This document shows, piece after piece, positions 21,512-34,430 of a DNA stretch of 64,000 nucleotides (position 1 is the stretch's first letter; every line of letters starts with the position of its first letter). Under the pieces are notes generated by a model. That model saw only the letters and a list, made by a program, of their open reading frames with translations, made no database searches and had not been told where the DNA came from. The position numbers and the translations under genes are program-made. Source of the DNA: Okapia johnstoni (Eukaryota > Chordata > Mammalia > Artiodactyla > Giraffidae); NCBI GenBank assembly GCA_024291935.2, contig CM044312.1, positions 46,258,001 to 46,322,000 of the forward strand. The letters are read 5' to 3'.

Positions 21512-22215
21512 ATCCATGGATTGGTCATTCAGAGATAACAACTGTGAGTATTTAATATATTTGCCTGAAATTTTTTTATTGCATATTTATGTATAAAAAT
21601 TGAATCCTATGTATGTACAGTTTTATATCCTGCTTTTCAATCCATGACTCACTCTGAATAGCACCTCATGACATTGTGACTATCACCTCATGTTATTAAG
21701 TGGTCTTCACAGAATTTTATGACAGCTTCATTCCATATTGGGAAGGTGTCCCACAGTTTATTTTTTCCCTATCTTTTGGACTTTACCAACTTTTCACTAT
21801 TATACATCATGCTGCTCTGAATAACTATGTGCATATATCCCTGGTCACCTCTCTCATATACGTCCTTAGAGAAGTGTTCTCTCTTAAAGATGGGTAAAGA
21901 GTAGGGACACGTGTCAGCCTCTCGATATGTACTTCCAAAAGGATTATGCCAGTTTCTCTCCCACTGGGTGAGGATGGGGGAGTCTACCCCTCCTGAAACT
22001 TTCACCAGCATCTAGTAATATCACAGCCACAAACCTTTTTTACCATTTTATAGGCAAAAAAATTGATCATCGTGTTTATAATACTTCATTTACTTTGATC
22101 AATAGTGAGGTTGGACATGTTTTCATCTTTATTGAGTATTTGCCTTACTTTTCGTGAATTTTAAGTTCATGACTTTGTCGATTTTTCTTCTGGGAAGTTT
22201 GATTTGTGCCTTTGT

Positions 22216-22557
22216 ATAAAATAATAAAAAGTGGTTGAACAGGGCTTTTAGGCCTAGGTAGTGTGACTCTAGAATCAACATGAGTAATCCCAGTACCATG
22301 TTGGCTTTAAATAAACAAATCCCTGATAGCCTACTTTCTTTTTGTACTTGATATAATTCCTTTATTGTATCTCTCCAAATAAATCCAGCTGCTCTTAGAT
22401 TTTTCTCCAGGCCTTACCATACAGCTCTTTTTGTTTCCATTAGCCCGACTTCAGCAATAAACACAATCAGGAGCCTATTTCTACATTGTTTGACTCCTGG
22501 GTTATGACTTGGCCTTATAGTATGATGGACTTAATCCTGTTTCTGGGATTAAGAAAT
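22216..22557. other. Unassigned AT-rich sequence
   Basis: Nothing recognisable beyond general AT richness. Confidence 0.45.
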
Positions 22558-22574
22558 GGTTTAGCTGTTAATAT

Positions 22575-22772
22575 TTGTTTGACTTTTTGTGACCGCACGG
22601 ACTGTAGCCCATCAGGCTCCTCTGTCTGTAGGATTTCCCAGGCAAGAATACTGGAGTGGGTTGCCATTTCCTTCTTCAGGGGATCTTCCCAACCCAGGGA
22701 TCGAATTCACATCTCCTGCATCTCCTACTTGGCAGGTGGATTCTTTACCACTGAGCCACCTGAGAAGCCTGG
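22575..22772 (-). mobile_element. Bov-tA SINE (antisense)
   Basis: Plus strand reads TTTGTGACCGCACGGACTG, AGGCAAGAATACTGGAGTGG, GGGATCTTCCCAACCCAGGG, CGAATTCACATCTCCTGC and GGTGGATTCTTTACCACTGA, the reverse of a full Bov-tA. A small duplication (TGCATCTCCTACTTGGCAGG) expands the head. The 177-codon frame 22486-23019 runs through it and is spurious. Confidence 0.92.
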
Positions 22773-23344
22773 GGTTATTACTTGCGCTGAGGCAAAACTA
22801 TCTACCCAATTTGGGTGTAGACTTCCTCAGGAAGTTTTTCCAAGTCCTACCTCTTCAAGACTAGCAGTCGTTTCCCTCCTATTCTCTGCTCCTATTCCCT
22901 CCAGGCAACACAGTTCTACTCAGCAGTTCACATTGGATAAAAACTCAGCAATTGTTATTCCTGAAGCTGCCATAAAAGTCCCCAGTATACTGTGTACAAA
23001 AGATTTTCAGTTATTTTGAATAATTTTCAGGTTAATTTACAAAGGCTAATCAAAAGATACTATCAAAATAAAGTCAAGTCAAATGAACCTCTTTCAAAAA
23101 CCTAGGATTCAAGGACACCAAAAGAAATGGGATTAAGCCCTTCAGACTATAAGGCTAAGAAAAAGTGCTTTCATCCTTATTTTCTGGATAAAATTCCAGA
23201 GCAATTCTGGGCATGAGATTGGGAAACAACAAAGGGATTGCTCCCATTCAACAGGACACCTATTGTTTTCTTGGAATGAAGCTTTTTGCTAATTTGTTCT
23301 GAACCATCCCTAGCTATCAACATTGTCTGTGTCTAGTTACACAT
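22773..23344. other. Unassigned sequence
   Basis: No gene or recognised repeat. Confidence 0.5.
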
Positions 23345-23582
23345 CTTCTCCTCTCTCTCAAGCCTTCCCTGATGCCTCTCGAAATTTGGATTAGGTGTCC
23401 ACCTCATGCTCTCTCCCCATCTCATTCTTGCCCATTCTGCCTAACAGTGTGGCCTTCCTCCTCACCCACTTTGCAGGTCCTTGTGGGCAATGACCTTATC
23501 TCACCCTTCACTGGATCCTAGTCCTACCATCTAAAGGGATTCATTCATTTACGCTCAATAAATATTTAGTAAATGAATGAGC
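23345..23582 (+). mobile_element. L2 LINE 3' end
   Basis: L2 order: CAAGCCTTCCCTGATGCC, TTGCAGGTCCTTGTGGGCAA, then the terminal CTCAATAAATATTTAGTAAA with TGAATGA repeats at the end. Confidence 0.82.
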
Positions 23583-26284
23583 GAGTCTCTGCTAGTTGGA
23601 GACACTGCTTTTCATTTACTTTTTCATTTCTATAAAAAGGCAACCTGACTGTCCTATGTTGGTGAACATACAGTGTTTTTTTTTTTTTTTCTGATTTCTC
23701 TCCTTTAATTAATGGATCATGAAAAATCACAAAGTCCTATTAAAAATGAACTGATTCAGAACATCCCTCCCCGTTGTTAGCAGCTCCCAAGGATTCTACA
23801 GAGCCCTTTCCCGAGGTGCTCCCCTTTCCTCCCTGATGTCTCCAGAACATAGTCCTGGAAGAATATTGTTGAAGAGAGAAAAAAACAGTGTGCTGCTGGA
23901 TTGCTCTTTCTACCCGGCTCCCAGCCAGGCCTTTTTCTCCTACAGTTTCCCAGTGATCCAGCCGGTGACTGCTTCCTGCCCCCCTGCTATGCTGGCCCAG
24001 GGCGGGGGTGGAGGGTTGAAGGTTTTACTGTTCTTCAGTAATCATGCAGATTAACAGCTGCGTGTTCAGTAGCTCGAGGCCTCCCTTAAATTGAGATGGC
24101 TGGGGCCACACATTCCACAAGCAGTTGGAAACAGCTCTGCCTTGGCTTCCTTGTTATGAGAAAGTGACTGTGACCGTGGAGGAATAAAGCAATGGTTTTG
24201 ATGTCTTTTGTTTCATGAAGCCCATAAAGAAAAAGGTAGCTTTGTATCCCCGTCCGTGCTTGGTTTGGGCAAATAGACCCTCTGTGATCAAGTTCTTAAT
24301 TTTCACTCTCACTGCCCTCTCTGTTACCTGCAGCGGGATGTCTTATTTGTAGGTAGCATCCTTATAATGCCCACTCCAACCCAGTTGCTCTGAGACCCTG
24401 ACTCAGGCTGCTAAATAGAGTATTGTATCCATTTGGTCTTTCTTAGAATTGTACACAGTTCATCAGCCTGCTATGACCTTCCTTCCATTAGCAGCTGTGG
24501 CTGAATTTTGTGATATCCCTTTCTTTTCTGCGTCTGAGGTAATTTTGGGGAATACGTGGAAATCTAAATCTCCTGCTGGTCGACAGGCAAGAGCTGGGTA
24601 CTAGAGGCCTTGTGGTTGATGGGGTATTTGATTCTTTTTCATTCTGATTAAGCCTCTGGAGACTCATAGTCCAAACATGAAGGACAAATGGATTTTAAAT
24701 TAGTTCTTCGGGTCCAAAAACTCTAGCTGCAAGTACAGAAAGGTTAATGGTCTTGTAGGCATTTTTACTTGCATCTCAGTTTTACAGCTTTGAGTCCCTA
24801 TGTGAGCCTATACGTGCTTCCCTTTCGCCAGAGATGTGAGAGAACTAAATCCAGAAATAATAGATATAGCTTAAGGAAAGACAGGTAACCTGCAGAGAGA
24901 CTGAGGTTTTGACTTCTCTGCATCAGAGCAAGCCCGCTCTCAGTAGGGCATAGGAAGACATGGGAAAGCCCCCGTCTTGGTCTTCAAGTGTCTAGACAGC
25001 ACAGAATCAAAGACTGTCAACCTTTCTCCCTATTCTGAGGTATCCACTCAGGGGAAATGGTCCTGTTGCTTTTTTTAAAAAAAGAATTTCTGAGGAGTGG
25101 ACATTTATTAAATAAGGAAAAAGTCCATTTGCTGATCTTGGTGTGATATGTGATTACTCATTCAATATTGGAAGTGGTGGAAGTCACACGTAAACAGCAT
25201 ATATTAACAGTTAAGCATGAGATGTATGATTTCCTCAACTAGTAGCAAAGAAAGTGATAAAACAGCAGATACTTGATTAAAAGAAACTCAGATGAAGAAG
25301 ATAAATAACTGCAGCTGAAGTTTAATGGTCTTCCCTGTATATCACCATCAGTCTTTCGGCTCAAATGAAAATTGGAACGTACAGCTACAAGAAATTCCAA
25401 AATTTAAAGCAAATTTTCAAGTGCCAGGAAGAAATCTCCTGCAATAATATATAATGTAGTAGCTCCATTTACTACTGCAGAGATTATCAAAGTCCGTTGT
25501 TGTTTTTAATGGCGGTGTGTCTTAATAGCAGTATGCTTTTATCTCTCTGATGGAAAAATGGCTCCAAATAGGCCTAAAATAGCCCTACTGAGCACATTTC
25601 ACACCTCTGCACAAGGCATTGGGGGTTTCTATGGGAGGGGTCTGCTTGCTTGGGTTGAAAGAAACTTGATTTGGAAAGGGGGGTGATTGTTAAAGGCAGT
25701 AGGTACTTGCATTCAATTAGGGCCACAGAGAACTGCTGCCCTTCTGCCACCTTCCTCTAGGTCTTGGGGGTAGCAATGGATTAAAGGTGTTGTTGAGATG
25801 GTGGAAGTAAAGAAAAAATAGTTTATGAAGTTGAAGATTGAGTGCTAAGTGGAAAAGTTTACCACCAACCAGAAATCCTGTGTCCAGGCTGTGGGGGGAT
25901 GAGGTGTGAGGAGTGGGGAGAAATAGGGTAGGTCCTTCAAAGTCAAACATCATGCACTTCTCTGTGTTATTAGACAGCAAAGTCTCTGAGTGTGACTGGA
26001 GGGCTGCAGGTGTATGAGCTGGTCAGTGGACTGGCCAGACTTGGTCAGCTGCATATGCGGAGGCCTTGGTTTTGGGATATGGAGATTGGGATATGACACA
26101 TGGTGTCCAATTGTCCCTGCTTTGCACATGACACCCGGGTCAGGATTGTGTGGCTCCATCAGCTCTGCACCAATATCGGCAGGTTCATGGCCAAGTCAAG
26201 GTTTATCAGTGGCTAAAGTACTGAGGAGATAGAGAGGATCCTATACATATGTCCTTTTGGTTTATGATACTCCTTTGGCCATTT
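23583..26284. other. Long single-copy-like interval
   Basis: About 2.7 kb with no element I can assign; a T15 run lies at 23676-23690 and a G-rich tract near 24000-24016. The open frames are short and lack family features. The part around 24030-24200 is moderately GC-rich. Confidence 0.5.
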
Positions 26285-26400
26285 CCACATTGAGTCACAA
26301 AGGAATCAGGAACAAACTGCTTGATCTGGGCAATTTGCTTAGCTTCTCTGAGCCTCAGCTTGCTCTTTGCTGATGACTCTCCCCTCCCTCTACCCCCATC
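26285..26400 (-). mobile_element. MIR SINE fragment (antisense)
   Basis: CTTGATCTGGGCAATTTGC followed by TTAGCTTCTCTGAGCCTCAG is the antisense MIR core. Only the core is clear. Confidence 0.6.
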
Positions 26401-28741
26401 CCTCAACTTCCAGCCTCCAAGTGTGATTCCTTCTTCTTGTATTTCTTCCCAGACACTACTAACTCCTCCAAACACTGGTCAACTCATTAAACTGGCTAAT
26501 TTAAAAGGTGATCATTTGAAAAGCCAAGATGTGGATTAGGAAGCTACCTAGTTGTTAGTGTCTTCAATCAGAAAAAAGCCATTTATCCTTTAGAGCAGAA
26601 GAAAAAATGTATTAAACTCTGTGATCTAGAACATTTATAATGCATCTGACCACAAAGTGCAAGACTCACTGAAATGACATTTAAATCTCACAGCACCCCG
26701 AGACTGAGCCAATACCAATGAGGAATGTAGCTAAGAGACTGTGTTTCATCCTTGATCTGAGGTTTTCTTTCTTTTAAATACAATCTTGATAAGGATTTCC
26801 CATGTACCTCCTTCCTTTCTCTGTTGCCTTAACCTTGAAACTTGATTTGCTATCCACTGGGCAATACTGATTTGCAACTTGACTAAATGGGATGGAAGAG
26901 AAGGGTTTGCAGCTGTAAAACAACCCTGCTTTTCCATTTCAGAGAGAGGGCATCTCTAAGTGGGACTTTGCTGGATGCTACCCAAGGTAAGGATCAAGGA
27001 AGGGTCATATTCCCAGTCCCCAGCTGGGTGAACCACCCCAGGGGACCTCAGGCAGCACACTGCTGATGCAGAAATGTGGGTCTGCCCTGCAGAGTGGTGG
27101 TAAGACTTGCAGGACTCTGGCTGCAGTGTTGAGTCATTGGATGAGAAAGCTGGATAGAGAGGCCTTCAGGGCTCCCAGTTAGAGCACAGGGCAGTTCTCT
27201 TGGTGCTCATCAATGGTAAACTAGTAGCAATGTCTTTAAAGAAGTATGAAAGAAACTTACTAACTTTTTAATAGAGGGTAGGTTTTTGCCCTAATGCTAA
27301 AAACACATTATACTCTAATTGTCACCTTTATGTTTCTATTCAAACTATCATCTATCTTCTCCATCCTTTCTTCTTTCTTGTATCCCCATCCCCAGTCCTC
27401 CATCTGGGCATCCTGAGACAAACTGTAGTGTGGGCAGAGCTTGCCCATGGCAGCTCCAGGACTCTGTTTGTGCTGTCCTTCATCTCCCTTCTCCCCATCC
27501 TCAGGGCCCAGGAAATACCCTCAGTGACTTGTTCTCCAGTGGGTGGTAGAACACAGGCTGGGATGAACCACCAGCTTCCACTGCAACTTCTGTCCTTTAC
27601 TACAAAGCCTCCAAAACCACTCTGTGCCATGGTCTCTCCACATATATTAAGTGATAATAATCCTCACTCAGTCAGTAGGATGTTTTCAGCAATGAATAAC
27701 AGAAAATTCAAGTCAAATATCTTCAACATTCAGAATGTTTACTGACTCCCAGACAGGAAGCCCAGGCTAAGGAGGGGTAAAACCAGCACCACAGCATCTC
27801 GCTTTCCTTTCCATGTGAGCCACATCCTTCAGCTAATCTGGAGGTGGAGGCAGCAGTCCCCAGCAGAGAGAGACAGGGTTGCCTCTGGGAGGTGTCCTGA
27901 AAGAGTAGGTGAGCAAGAAATTGCCCAGCAGCTTGGAAAACCTGTTGTTGAATCTCAGTAACTTGAACTGAGTCACGTGGGGAATGGGATCACCCTTAGA
28001 CCAACTGGGCTCACCTCTGGATCTGGGTCAGGTAAGCTTCCCTGAGGGCATTGGGGCTGCAAGGGGAGGGGAGGGTGCTACAACAAAATCTGAACTCCCA
28101 TTAGAAAGGGGCGAGGGTTAAGGAGACCAGGGCAGCATCAGACATTGTCTGCTTCATGAGCTTCTCTGGATAGAGAAAAAAAAATAAAAGGAAAAAAGGG
28201 ATGACAACACACTGGTGCCTAAAAATACTAAGTTCATATAAAGGACAGTTCAAAAGTTAGCACTGTCAGGCTGTAGATGATTTGTTTTAGGGGAGCATCC
28301 AGCCAATAGGAGGTTTTAGCCTGTAAAGGTCCCAGCCTTTACTGATGAGATTTAGTTCCCTATGTGCAGTCATTTGCATGTGTTCGAGATGTGAGATAGA
28401 CCTCCAATATTTGACTGTCATGGCTTGCATAAGAACCTCGGTCCAGCCTGGCTTCCCTTGGCATTCTGGAGCATATCCACACCACAGCATAGGAGCTGGA
28501 ATGGCCATACCTTCTGTGGGATAACCAGTGTCATCAAATGATACTCATCTTAGAGGAGGCAGTTGCTGCTGTGCTTAATTTACACCCACAGCTGAAGATG
28601 TATCTTGAGGCTAAAATTTTAAAACTTGTCCAGAGACATCAGGTTGTGTCACCTTGAGTTCTCTTGGAGGAAAGCATGCAGAGCAAGCCAGTGCTTATTC
28701 CTGTTGGTGGGTGGTCTTCTTCCAGAAGCCACAGATGGCTG
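26401..28741. other. Unassigned sequence
   Basis: About 2.3 kb without assignable repeats. Several open frames of 70-105 codons lack family features or splice context, and I do not support any as a gene. A G-quadruplex motif lies at 28053-28075. Confidence 0.5.
28053..28075 (+). other. Predicted G-quadruplex motif
   Basis: Four G runs of three or more with loops of 6, 1 and 1 bases (GGGG-CTGCAA-GGGG-A-GGGG-A-GGG). It fits the standard G3+N1-7 pattern on the plus strand. Confidence 0.75.
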
Positions 28742-28855
28742 AGCCACGCCCCAGGAGTTTCTGATACAGGAAGTCTGGAAACTTTGTACCTTGAAAAAGT
28801 TTCCAGGTGATGCTGATGCTCTGGTCCAGGGACCACACTTAGTGAACCACATCCC
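28742..28855. mobile_element. MER5-type hAT DNA transposon remnant
   Basis: CCCCAGGAGTTTCTGATACA, TTTCCAGGTGATGCTGATGC, then TGGTCCAGGGACCACACTT follow the MER5A order. MER5 is a short non-autonomous element mobilised by Charlie-type hAT transposases; this copy has no coding capacity. Confidence 0.82.
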
Positions 28856-29649
28856 CTGACCTGGGAGATGAACAATGGAGTGTGATTGTAGCAAGGGAAA
28901 TAGAAAAACAGAAGCTATCCAAATGCAGTTGGCTTCATCCCTAATTCTGGCTTTGTTCATTATTCTCAATATGCTCCCCCATTCATTAAAGTGCCCTAGG
29001 TCATTCATTCATGGAAGGATCCCCTTTTTTCTTGATAGTCTGGAGCTCCTTGCGGAAGAGTGAGAGGTTTGTAGTCTGTCATCTATGAGGAGCTCAAGAT
29101 TTTGCCCCCATGGCTGTTTATAATGTACAAGAGAAAAAATGATTTCCTAGAAGTGCTAACCCTCTCTGCAATGATATTCAACACTGGAAAGCACAAGGAG
29201 GTCCTGAACAGAAACCCTATACAGTGGCTCTGGAGAACTTGTAACTAATGGGCACTTGTAAATCTAACAGGATTTCCTACTGGTGTGAATGCCTTGGGTA
29301 AAATGCTCATTAAACTGTCAGCTTACAGAGAGGTGTTGCTCCTGGGAAGAGGGTCACAGCATCCTGGGGAGGAAAGAAGTCTCCCCAGGCTACCAGGGTC
29401 CTTCCCTCCCCTGATCACTCACCACCCACTTCAGACTCCTTCCAAAGCCCTTCAGAGGGTTTTTACAACTCTGTACCAATTCCATCAGGAAATTATTCAT
29501 TTTCTCCAATGCAAAATATATATTCACTCTGTTGGCTCTTTCTTCTTGTTGAAGAAGATCTCTTCTATGGAAATGGAGAATAGCTAACCACTGTCCATGG
29601 TAGAACAGTACTTCCATACTTAAAATCAGTTTGTTTCAACACTGAAAAA
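28856..29649. other. Unassigned sequence
   Basis: No gene or recognised repeat in about 0.8 kb. Confidence 0.5.
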
Positions 29650-32600
29650 GATTAATGTTTATTTTTACTCAAATAACACTTGCACATCAGTAAAAAAAAA
29701 AATTATATAGCACAAATTGGTATATAATGAAAACTGAGTTTCCTTCTCATCTCTGGCCCCTGGGCCAACTGCCCAGAATTAACCTCCAACACCTCTTTAG
29801 TGTGTACTTGCCAGAAGTTTTCCAAACACATACTTATGTACACACATACACATTCACACACGTATTTTTAAACTTCATGACACATCTTGGAGTCTCTTCA
29901 CATTAGCACGTACACTTCTTTGTAAGAATATATTATAAATTATTTAATCAGTTATTTATGATATTTTGTCATTTCCAGTTTTAAACTTCCAGACAATGTT
30001 GTAGATGCACCTTTGATCATACTGGCAAATGTAAGATCTCCTAAAGCAGAGTTGCTGGGTCAAATGTTTTGTGTATTTTTAATTTTGGCAGATTTGATAG
30101 AGGTTACGTCAATTTTTACTCCCTTCAACAATGTTCAAAAGTTCCAGTATTTTGCTATATACTAAACAATGTGTTAACAAACTAAATTTTTTTGGGCCTG
30201 ATAGGCAAAAATAATGCTACTTCAGACCTATAATTCACATCTCTCTCAATGTATTAATATCACTGAACATCTTTGCATATCTATGGGAACTTTGACATTT
30301 CCTGTTCTTTGAAGTTTGTTTATATTCTTTTACCTATTTTTCTATTGGTTGCTGACATTTTTCCTTTAGCTTTGTTGGTTGTCTTTATGTATCAAAAATT
30401 AGCCTTTGTCATACATGTTGCAAATTTTGTCATGCAAATTTTAAGTTTTTTTCCCCCACAACTTGTCATTTCTTTTTTGATTAAAATTTTATTTAGCTCA
30501 AGGTGTTTTATGCCATGGAACAATTTCTTATTTTCATGTAGTTAAATGTAATCATGTGTTTTATTGGTGACCCCTGGATTCTATGTGATGCTTAAAAGAG
30601 AAAAGGCTTCCCCAATCCAAGATTAGTTTTTTAAAGTTCTTTCTTTTCTTCTAGTGATTTTGTGGTTTAATATTTATTTTAGAATAAAGAGAGAGGTATG
30701 GATCCAACTTTATTTTGCTTCCCTATGGCTTCCTATTGGTTCCAACATGACTTACTGAATAATCTATTTTTAATTTAATGGTATGCAATGTCACTGTGAT
30801 AATAACCTAAATTCCCATTTGAGCTTGAGAATCTCATTTGTGCAATCTGTATTCATTCCACTGATTTGTATTTCCATTTGCCAGAATCTCATTATAAGAA
30901 ATAGTGCAACTTTATACTGCATTTTAATATCTAGTAGGACTAGTATCCTCCATTATTCTTATTTTTCAGGATTTTCTAGCTATACTTACTTATTCACTTT
31001 TTCATACAAGCTTGAAAATTAGTCTGTCTGAAATTTAATACTATCTTATTATTTCTATTGAGACAGCATTGAATTTATAGGTTAATTTAGAGAGATATTA
31101 AGTCTTCCCACCCAATAAAAGAGTTTACATTTCTATTTATTCAAAGTTTCTTTTGTATCCCTTTGTTAAGGGTTTATTCATGTATAACTTGAATATTTTT
31201 GTTAAGTTCATTTTTCAATATTTTTTGGTTCTTTATTGTAAATGGATATTATTTTCTATTTGTTTTCTAATTAATGTATTTTTTGTATCTTATTTTCATA
31301 TCCATCAACTTTATTATATCTATTTGTCTACTATAATTTTGCATTGAGTATCTTTTGTATACTCCTCAAATAATTTTACTTTACTTACTCTTTTTTTTAA
31401 TATTTTCACTTTTTATTTCTTTCTCCTGTTCCATTGAAATGGTTAGAATATTGTGAAATTTCAGAGAGGTTAGTGGATATGCTGGTCTTCTGATTTGAAT
31501 AGGAAGGATTCTAGGGTTTCCTTGATCGATCAATAATGATTCATGCTTTGGTTAATGATCTTGTCATTTTGTTAAGATATTTAGGATGCATCCATCAATA
31601 ATGTTTTGCTAAATCTGCATAAAAATTAGAAATGAATGTCAGGTAATTCCATGACTTTTCACATCTATGGAAGTGATTATAATTTTTCTCTTTTGATCTA
31701 TTAATATGGTGAATGATATATATTAATAGCTTTTTCCACTATTGAATAATAAATAGCCAGCTTTATTCAGTATTTACTGTGTGACAGACACTGTTCTAAG
31801 CACTTTATATGTATTAGTTCATTGAATCCTCTCAATACACTATAATGAGAAAACTGAGGCATAGAGAAGTTAAATAACTATGTGTCCAAAGTCCTACACC
31901 TGGTGATTAACAGAGCTGGGAACTGAACACAGTCATTTTACTCCTGAATCTATGTTCTCGATAACTATTCTCAGCAGCCATCTTTTAATTTCTCATTAGG
32001 AGGTAGCATCCTCTTAACCTACTGGTGAATTCTGCCTCCTAAAATTTTAGTTTTTTTCCCTTGATATTAATAGATTAGTTTGGACTATAATTTTTCTTTT
32101 TGTATGTGCATGTTATCTTTGTCAGGTTTTGGAACTGGTTGTCTCACTAGCTTCAGAAATTAATTTGGATGTTTTTCTTCTTTTGCTGTGCCCTGAAACA
32201 ATTTAAATAGTACTGGAATTATTTTCTGTAAAGATTTGGTAGAAAGCATTCTTCATACCTATTAAAGTGCCTGATTTTGTTGCTGAGGGAGGGAATGAAT
32301 TTTTTATAAATTTTTTTCCTATTTTTCTGTGATAATTCGTCACTTAGATTTTCCACAGCTCCTAAGGTAGGTTTTAGTCATTTATATTTTTCTGAAAACC
32401 ATTCATTTCAACCAGATTTTCAGCCAGTTTCAGTAAGTCTGAGCAAGGGAGTATCTCAGAATTGTTAAAAAAAGCTTGCATACATCTATCAGTTCCTCAC
32501 TTACTATTTTCATTTTGCATTGTTTGTTCACTTTTCCCGTTAATTATATTAAACAATAGAATTATTCTTTTGTTTTGTTTTGTTTTCAGAGAACAAGCTC

Positions 32601-33990
32601 TTGGATTTATTTGTTGGTCCTCCCTTTTATTGTAACTTTTCCCTCTTTATCAGTGGTTGCTTCTAATTTTGTACAGTTTTGTTCCACTTTTTTACTTGAC
32701 TAGGTTGGCTCATGATTTGTTTTTCTATTTTATTGTTTTCTTTGCTTTATCTTTACTTCTTTCCAGGAACCATCTCTTAGATCTATTTATTAGATGTACC
32801 ATTTTTAAAATTAGTTCCTTCTGCCTATAATATAGGTATATTTTATTTCTTTTTAAAACTTCCTTGCCTGATTGACTGCTTGTGTTTTTTTATCTTCATT
32901 CTTTCCTGTTTAACAATGCTAGTAAGTAGAACTGTGCTATGAGAGGAGATATCTCAAAGGTTCTGATACATAGTTCTTGCATTATCAATATTTTTGAGAT
33001 AGTATGTTTTTTATTTCTTCTTTGGAACAAGAGTTAAGAGAGGGGTGGTTAAGACTTCTTTAGTCTTTGATTAAAACATTAATTTGCAGCTTAATTGCAC
33101 TGAGATCAGAGATTGTGACATGCAATATTTCTATATTTTGAAGTATATTGAGATTTTCCTCTGTGGTTCAACTTTTAGAAATGTGGCTATTTTTATCAAT
33201 TGAATAATAGGCTTATTCTCTGTATTCAAGGTTTAGACGTATATAGATGCAGATACAGACACACGAGTTTGTGTGCTTACACATACATGCACACTGTGGG
33301 ATTTTCAATAGCCTTATACTAACTTGACTGTTTACCTGATCTGGCATAGAATGAGAAAAGTGATTTAGATTATCCAACTGCAATTGCCTTTTTGTATATT
33401 TCTATTTTTATTTACTGCAGTTTTTCTTTTATGCATTTTGAAGCAATGCTATGTGCTGCATGAAAATTCACTATATTGTATGTTTATCATTACAAAGGGT
33501 CTTTTTTGTTTTAGTATTGTCTTGAATTTAACATTGGTTGTTACTATCATGGTTCTTGCAGTTTTTTTCTTGCACTTAATTTTTACATCTTTGCTAATCC
33601 TTCTACTTTCAACTTTTCCAAGTAATTTTATTATGGATGTATTTCTTGAATGTGTTATAAGGCTGAGTTATAATTTTTATCCAACTTGAGAGTCTTTTTA
33701 AGTGGAAGAGTTTTCTCATTTACACTTACTAATAAACTCTTCTTGATCTTAATTCTATCATCTTATTTCATGATTCATTATTTTGCTCTTTCTTTTTTAT
33801 CTTTTCCTATATGGTCTAGGTTTTCTTGCTTTATGTTCTGTGGTGAGTGAATGTATTTGCCTTCTGGTAATTTTGAAGACTGATATTCTGATTTTTGCTA
33901 TTCTAATGATACCCTAGTAACTTTTAATAATATATTGAAAATTCTTCTTGATTTTCCAACTTCAAACAATATATTTTAACAGCACACTGT
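29650..33990 (-). mobile_element. Long ancient L1M LINE (antisense), interrupted
   Basis: A T-rich plus strand of about 4.3 kb matches antisense L1 in order. First the 3' UTR (GTTGCTGGGTCAAATGT; CTGTTCTTTGAAGTTTG), then the ORF2 C-terminal region (GAATTTATAGGTTAATTTAG), then the RT region (TTTTGATCTATTAATATGGT). Next comes the endonuclease-linker side (GCACTGAGATCAGAGATTGTG split here as GCACTGAGATCAG), and near 33610-33730 the upstream endonuclease part (ATCCAACTTGAGAGTC; CATTTACACTTACTAAT). No frame exceeds about 100 codons, so both ORFs are dead. A MIR sits inside at 31757-31985 and a (TTTTG)n run at 32567-32587. Boundaries are good to about 200 bases. Confidence 0.78.
31757..31985 (+). 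mobile_element. MIR SINE inside the L1M
   Basis: AGTATTTACTGTGTGACAGA, CTGTTCTAAGCACTTTATAT, ATAATGAGAAAACTGAGGCA, TAGAGAAGTTAAATAACT and CAGAGCTGGGAACTGAAC form a MIR in order. L1 antisense sequence resumes on both sides, so the MIR came later than this L1. Confidence 0.85.
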
Positions 33991-34069
33991 AAAAATAAGG
34001 AAATTAGCAGCACTTCCTCTTGCCCTTCATACCTTTCTGCCTTTGAATATTAACTCCCTTCCCCTATTA

Positions 34070-34205
34070 TAGTACATCACTATCACTAGTTTAGTTCTTC
34101 TTGGCACTAATCACAATGTATAATTACCCTATTTATTTATTAATTTAATTGTTTGCTCTTCAGCTCCCCCAGTGGACTATATAATGCTTGAAGCCTATGA
34201 CTTCT
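34070..34205 (+). mobile_element. L2 LINE 3' fragment
   Basis: TTGGCACTAATCACAATGTA, TTTATTTATTAATTTAATTG and CAGCTCCCCCAGTGGACTAT-AATGCTTGAAG follow the L2 3' UTR order. The terminal TGAATGA repeats are absent. Confidence 0.65.
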
Positions 34206-34209
34206 TATG

Positions 34210-34430
34210 CTTTCGCGTGATCCAGGAGAGGTGACACAATTACAGAATAAGAGCCAGCATTATAAGAGACCTTTCAGATCACCTCACCCAACTCTCACTT
34301 TACACATGAAGAAACCAAGCCCTAGAGGATGGAGACACTCACCCTGTGTCATAGAGCTAGTTGTGACGGGAGCTGGGCTAGAAGTTAGATCTGTTCACCC
34401 AAGCTTCTTCCAAAATTCCAGGCTCCCTCA
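34210..34430 (+). mobile_element. MIR-family SINE
   Basis: CAGATCACCTCACCCAACTC, TTTACACATGAAGAAACCAA, GTGTCATAGAGCTAGTTGTG and GGAGCTGGGCTAGAAGTTAG match the MIR-like order. Confidence 0.75.

Larger units (their letters stand above)
21290..22215 (-). mobile_element. L1M remnant, 3' region (antisense), split by a SINE
   Basis: The texture and order match the antisense 3' region of old L1: TTTTATATCCTGCTTTTCA, TTTCACTATTATACATCATG, CTGCTCTGAATAACTATGTG, CATATATCCCTGGTCAC, CTTCCAAAAGGATTATGCC, TAGTGAGGTTGGACATGTTT. The 5'-truncated Bov-tA (21383-21511) sits within its left part. The left boundary is uncertain. Confidence 0.65.

Noticed and set aside
22486..23019. 177-codon frame as a gene
   Set aside because: It runs through a reverse-orientation Bov-tA SINE and flanking non-coding sequence; no domain or splice context.
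27319..27745. Possible exons in the GC-richer region 27.3-27.7 kb
   Set aside because: Open frames are short, overlap on both strands and lack recognisable domains or consistent splice sites.
33384..33689. Hydrophobic 101-codon frame resembling a membrane protein
   Set aside because: It lies on the T-rich strand of antisense L1, where TTT/CTT/ATT codons produce false hydrophobic frames.
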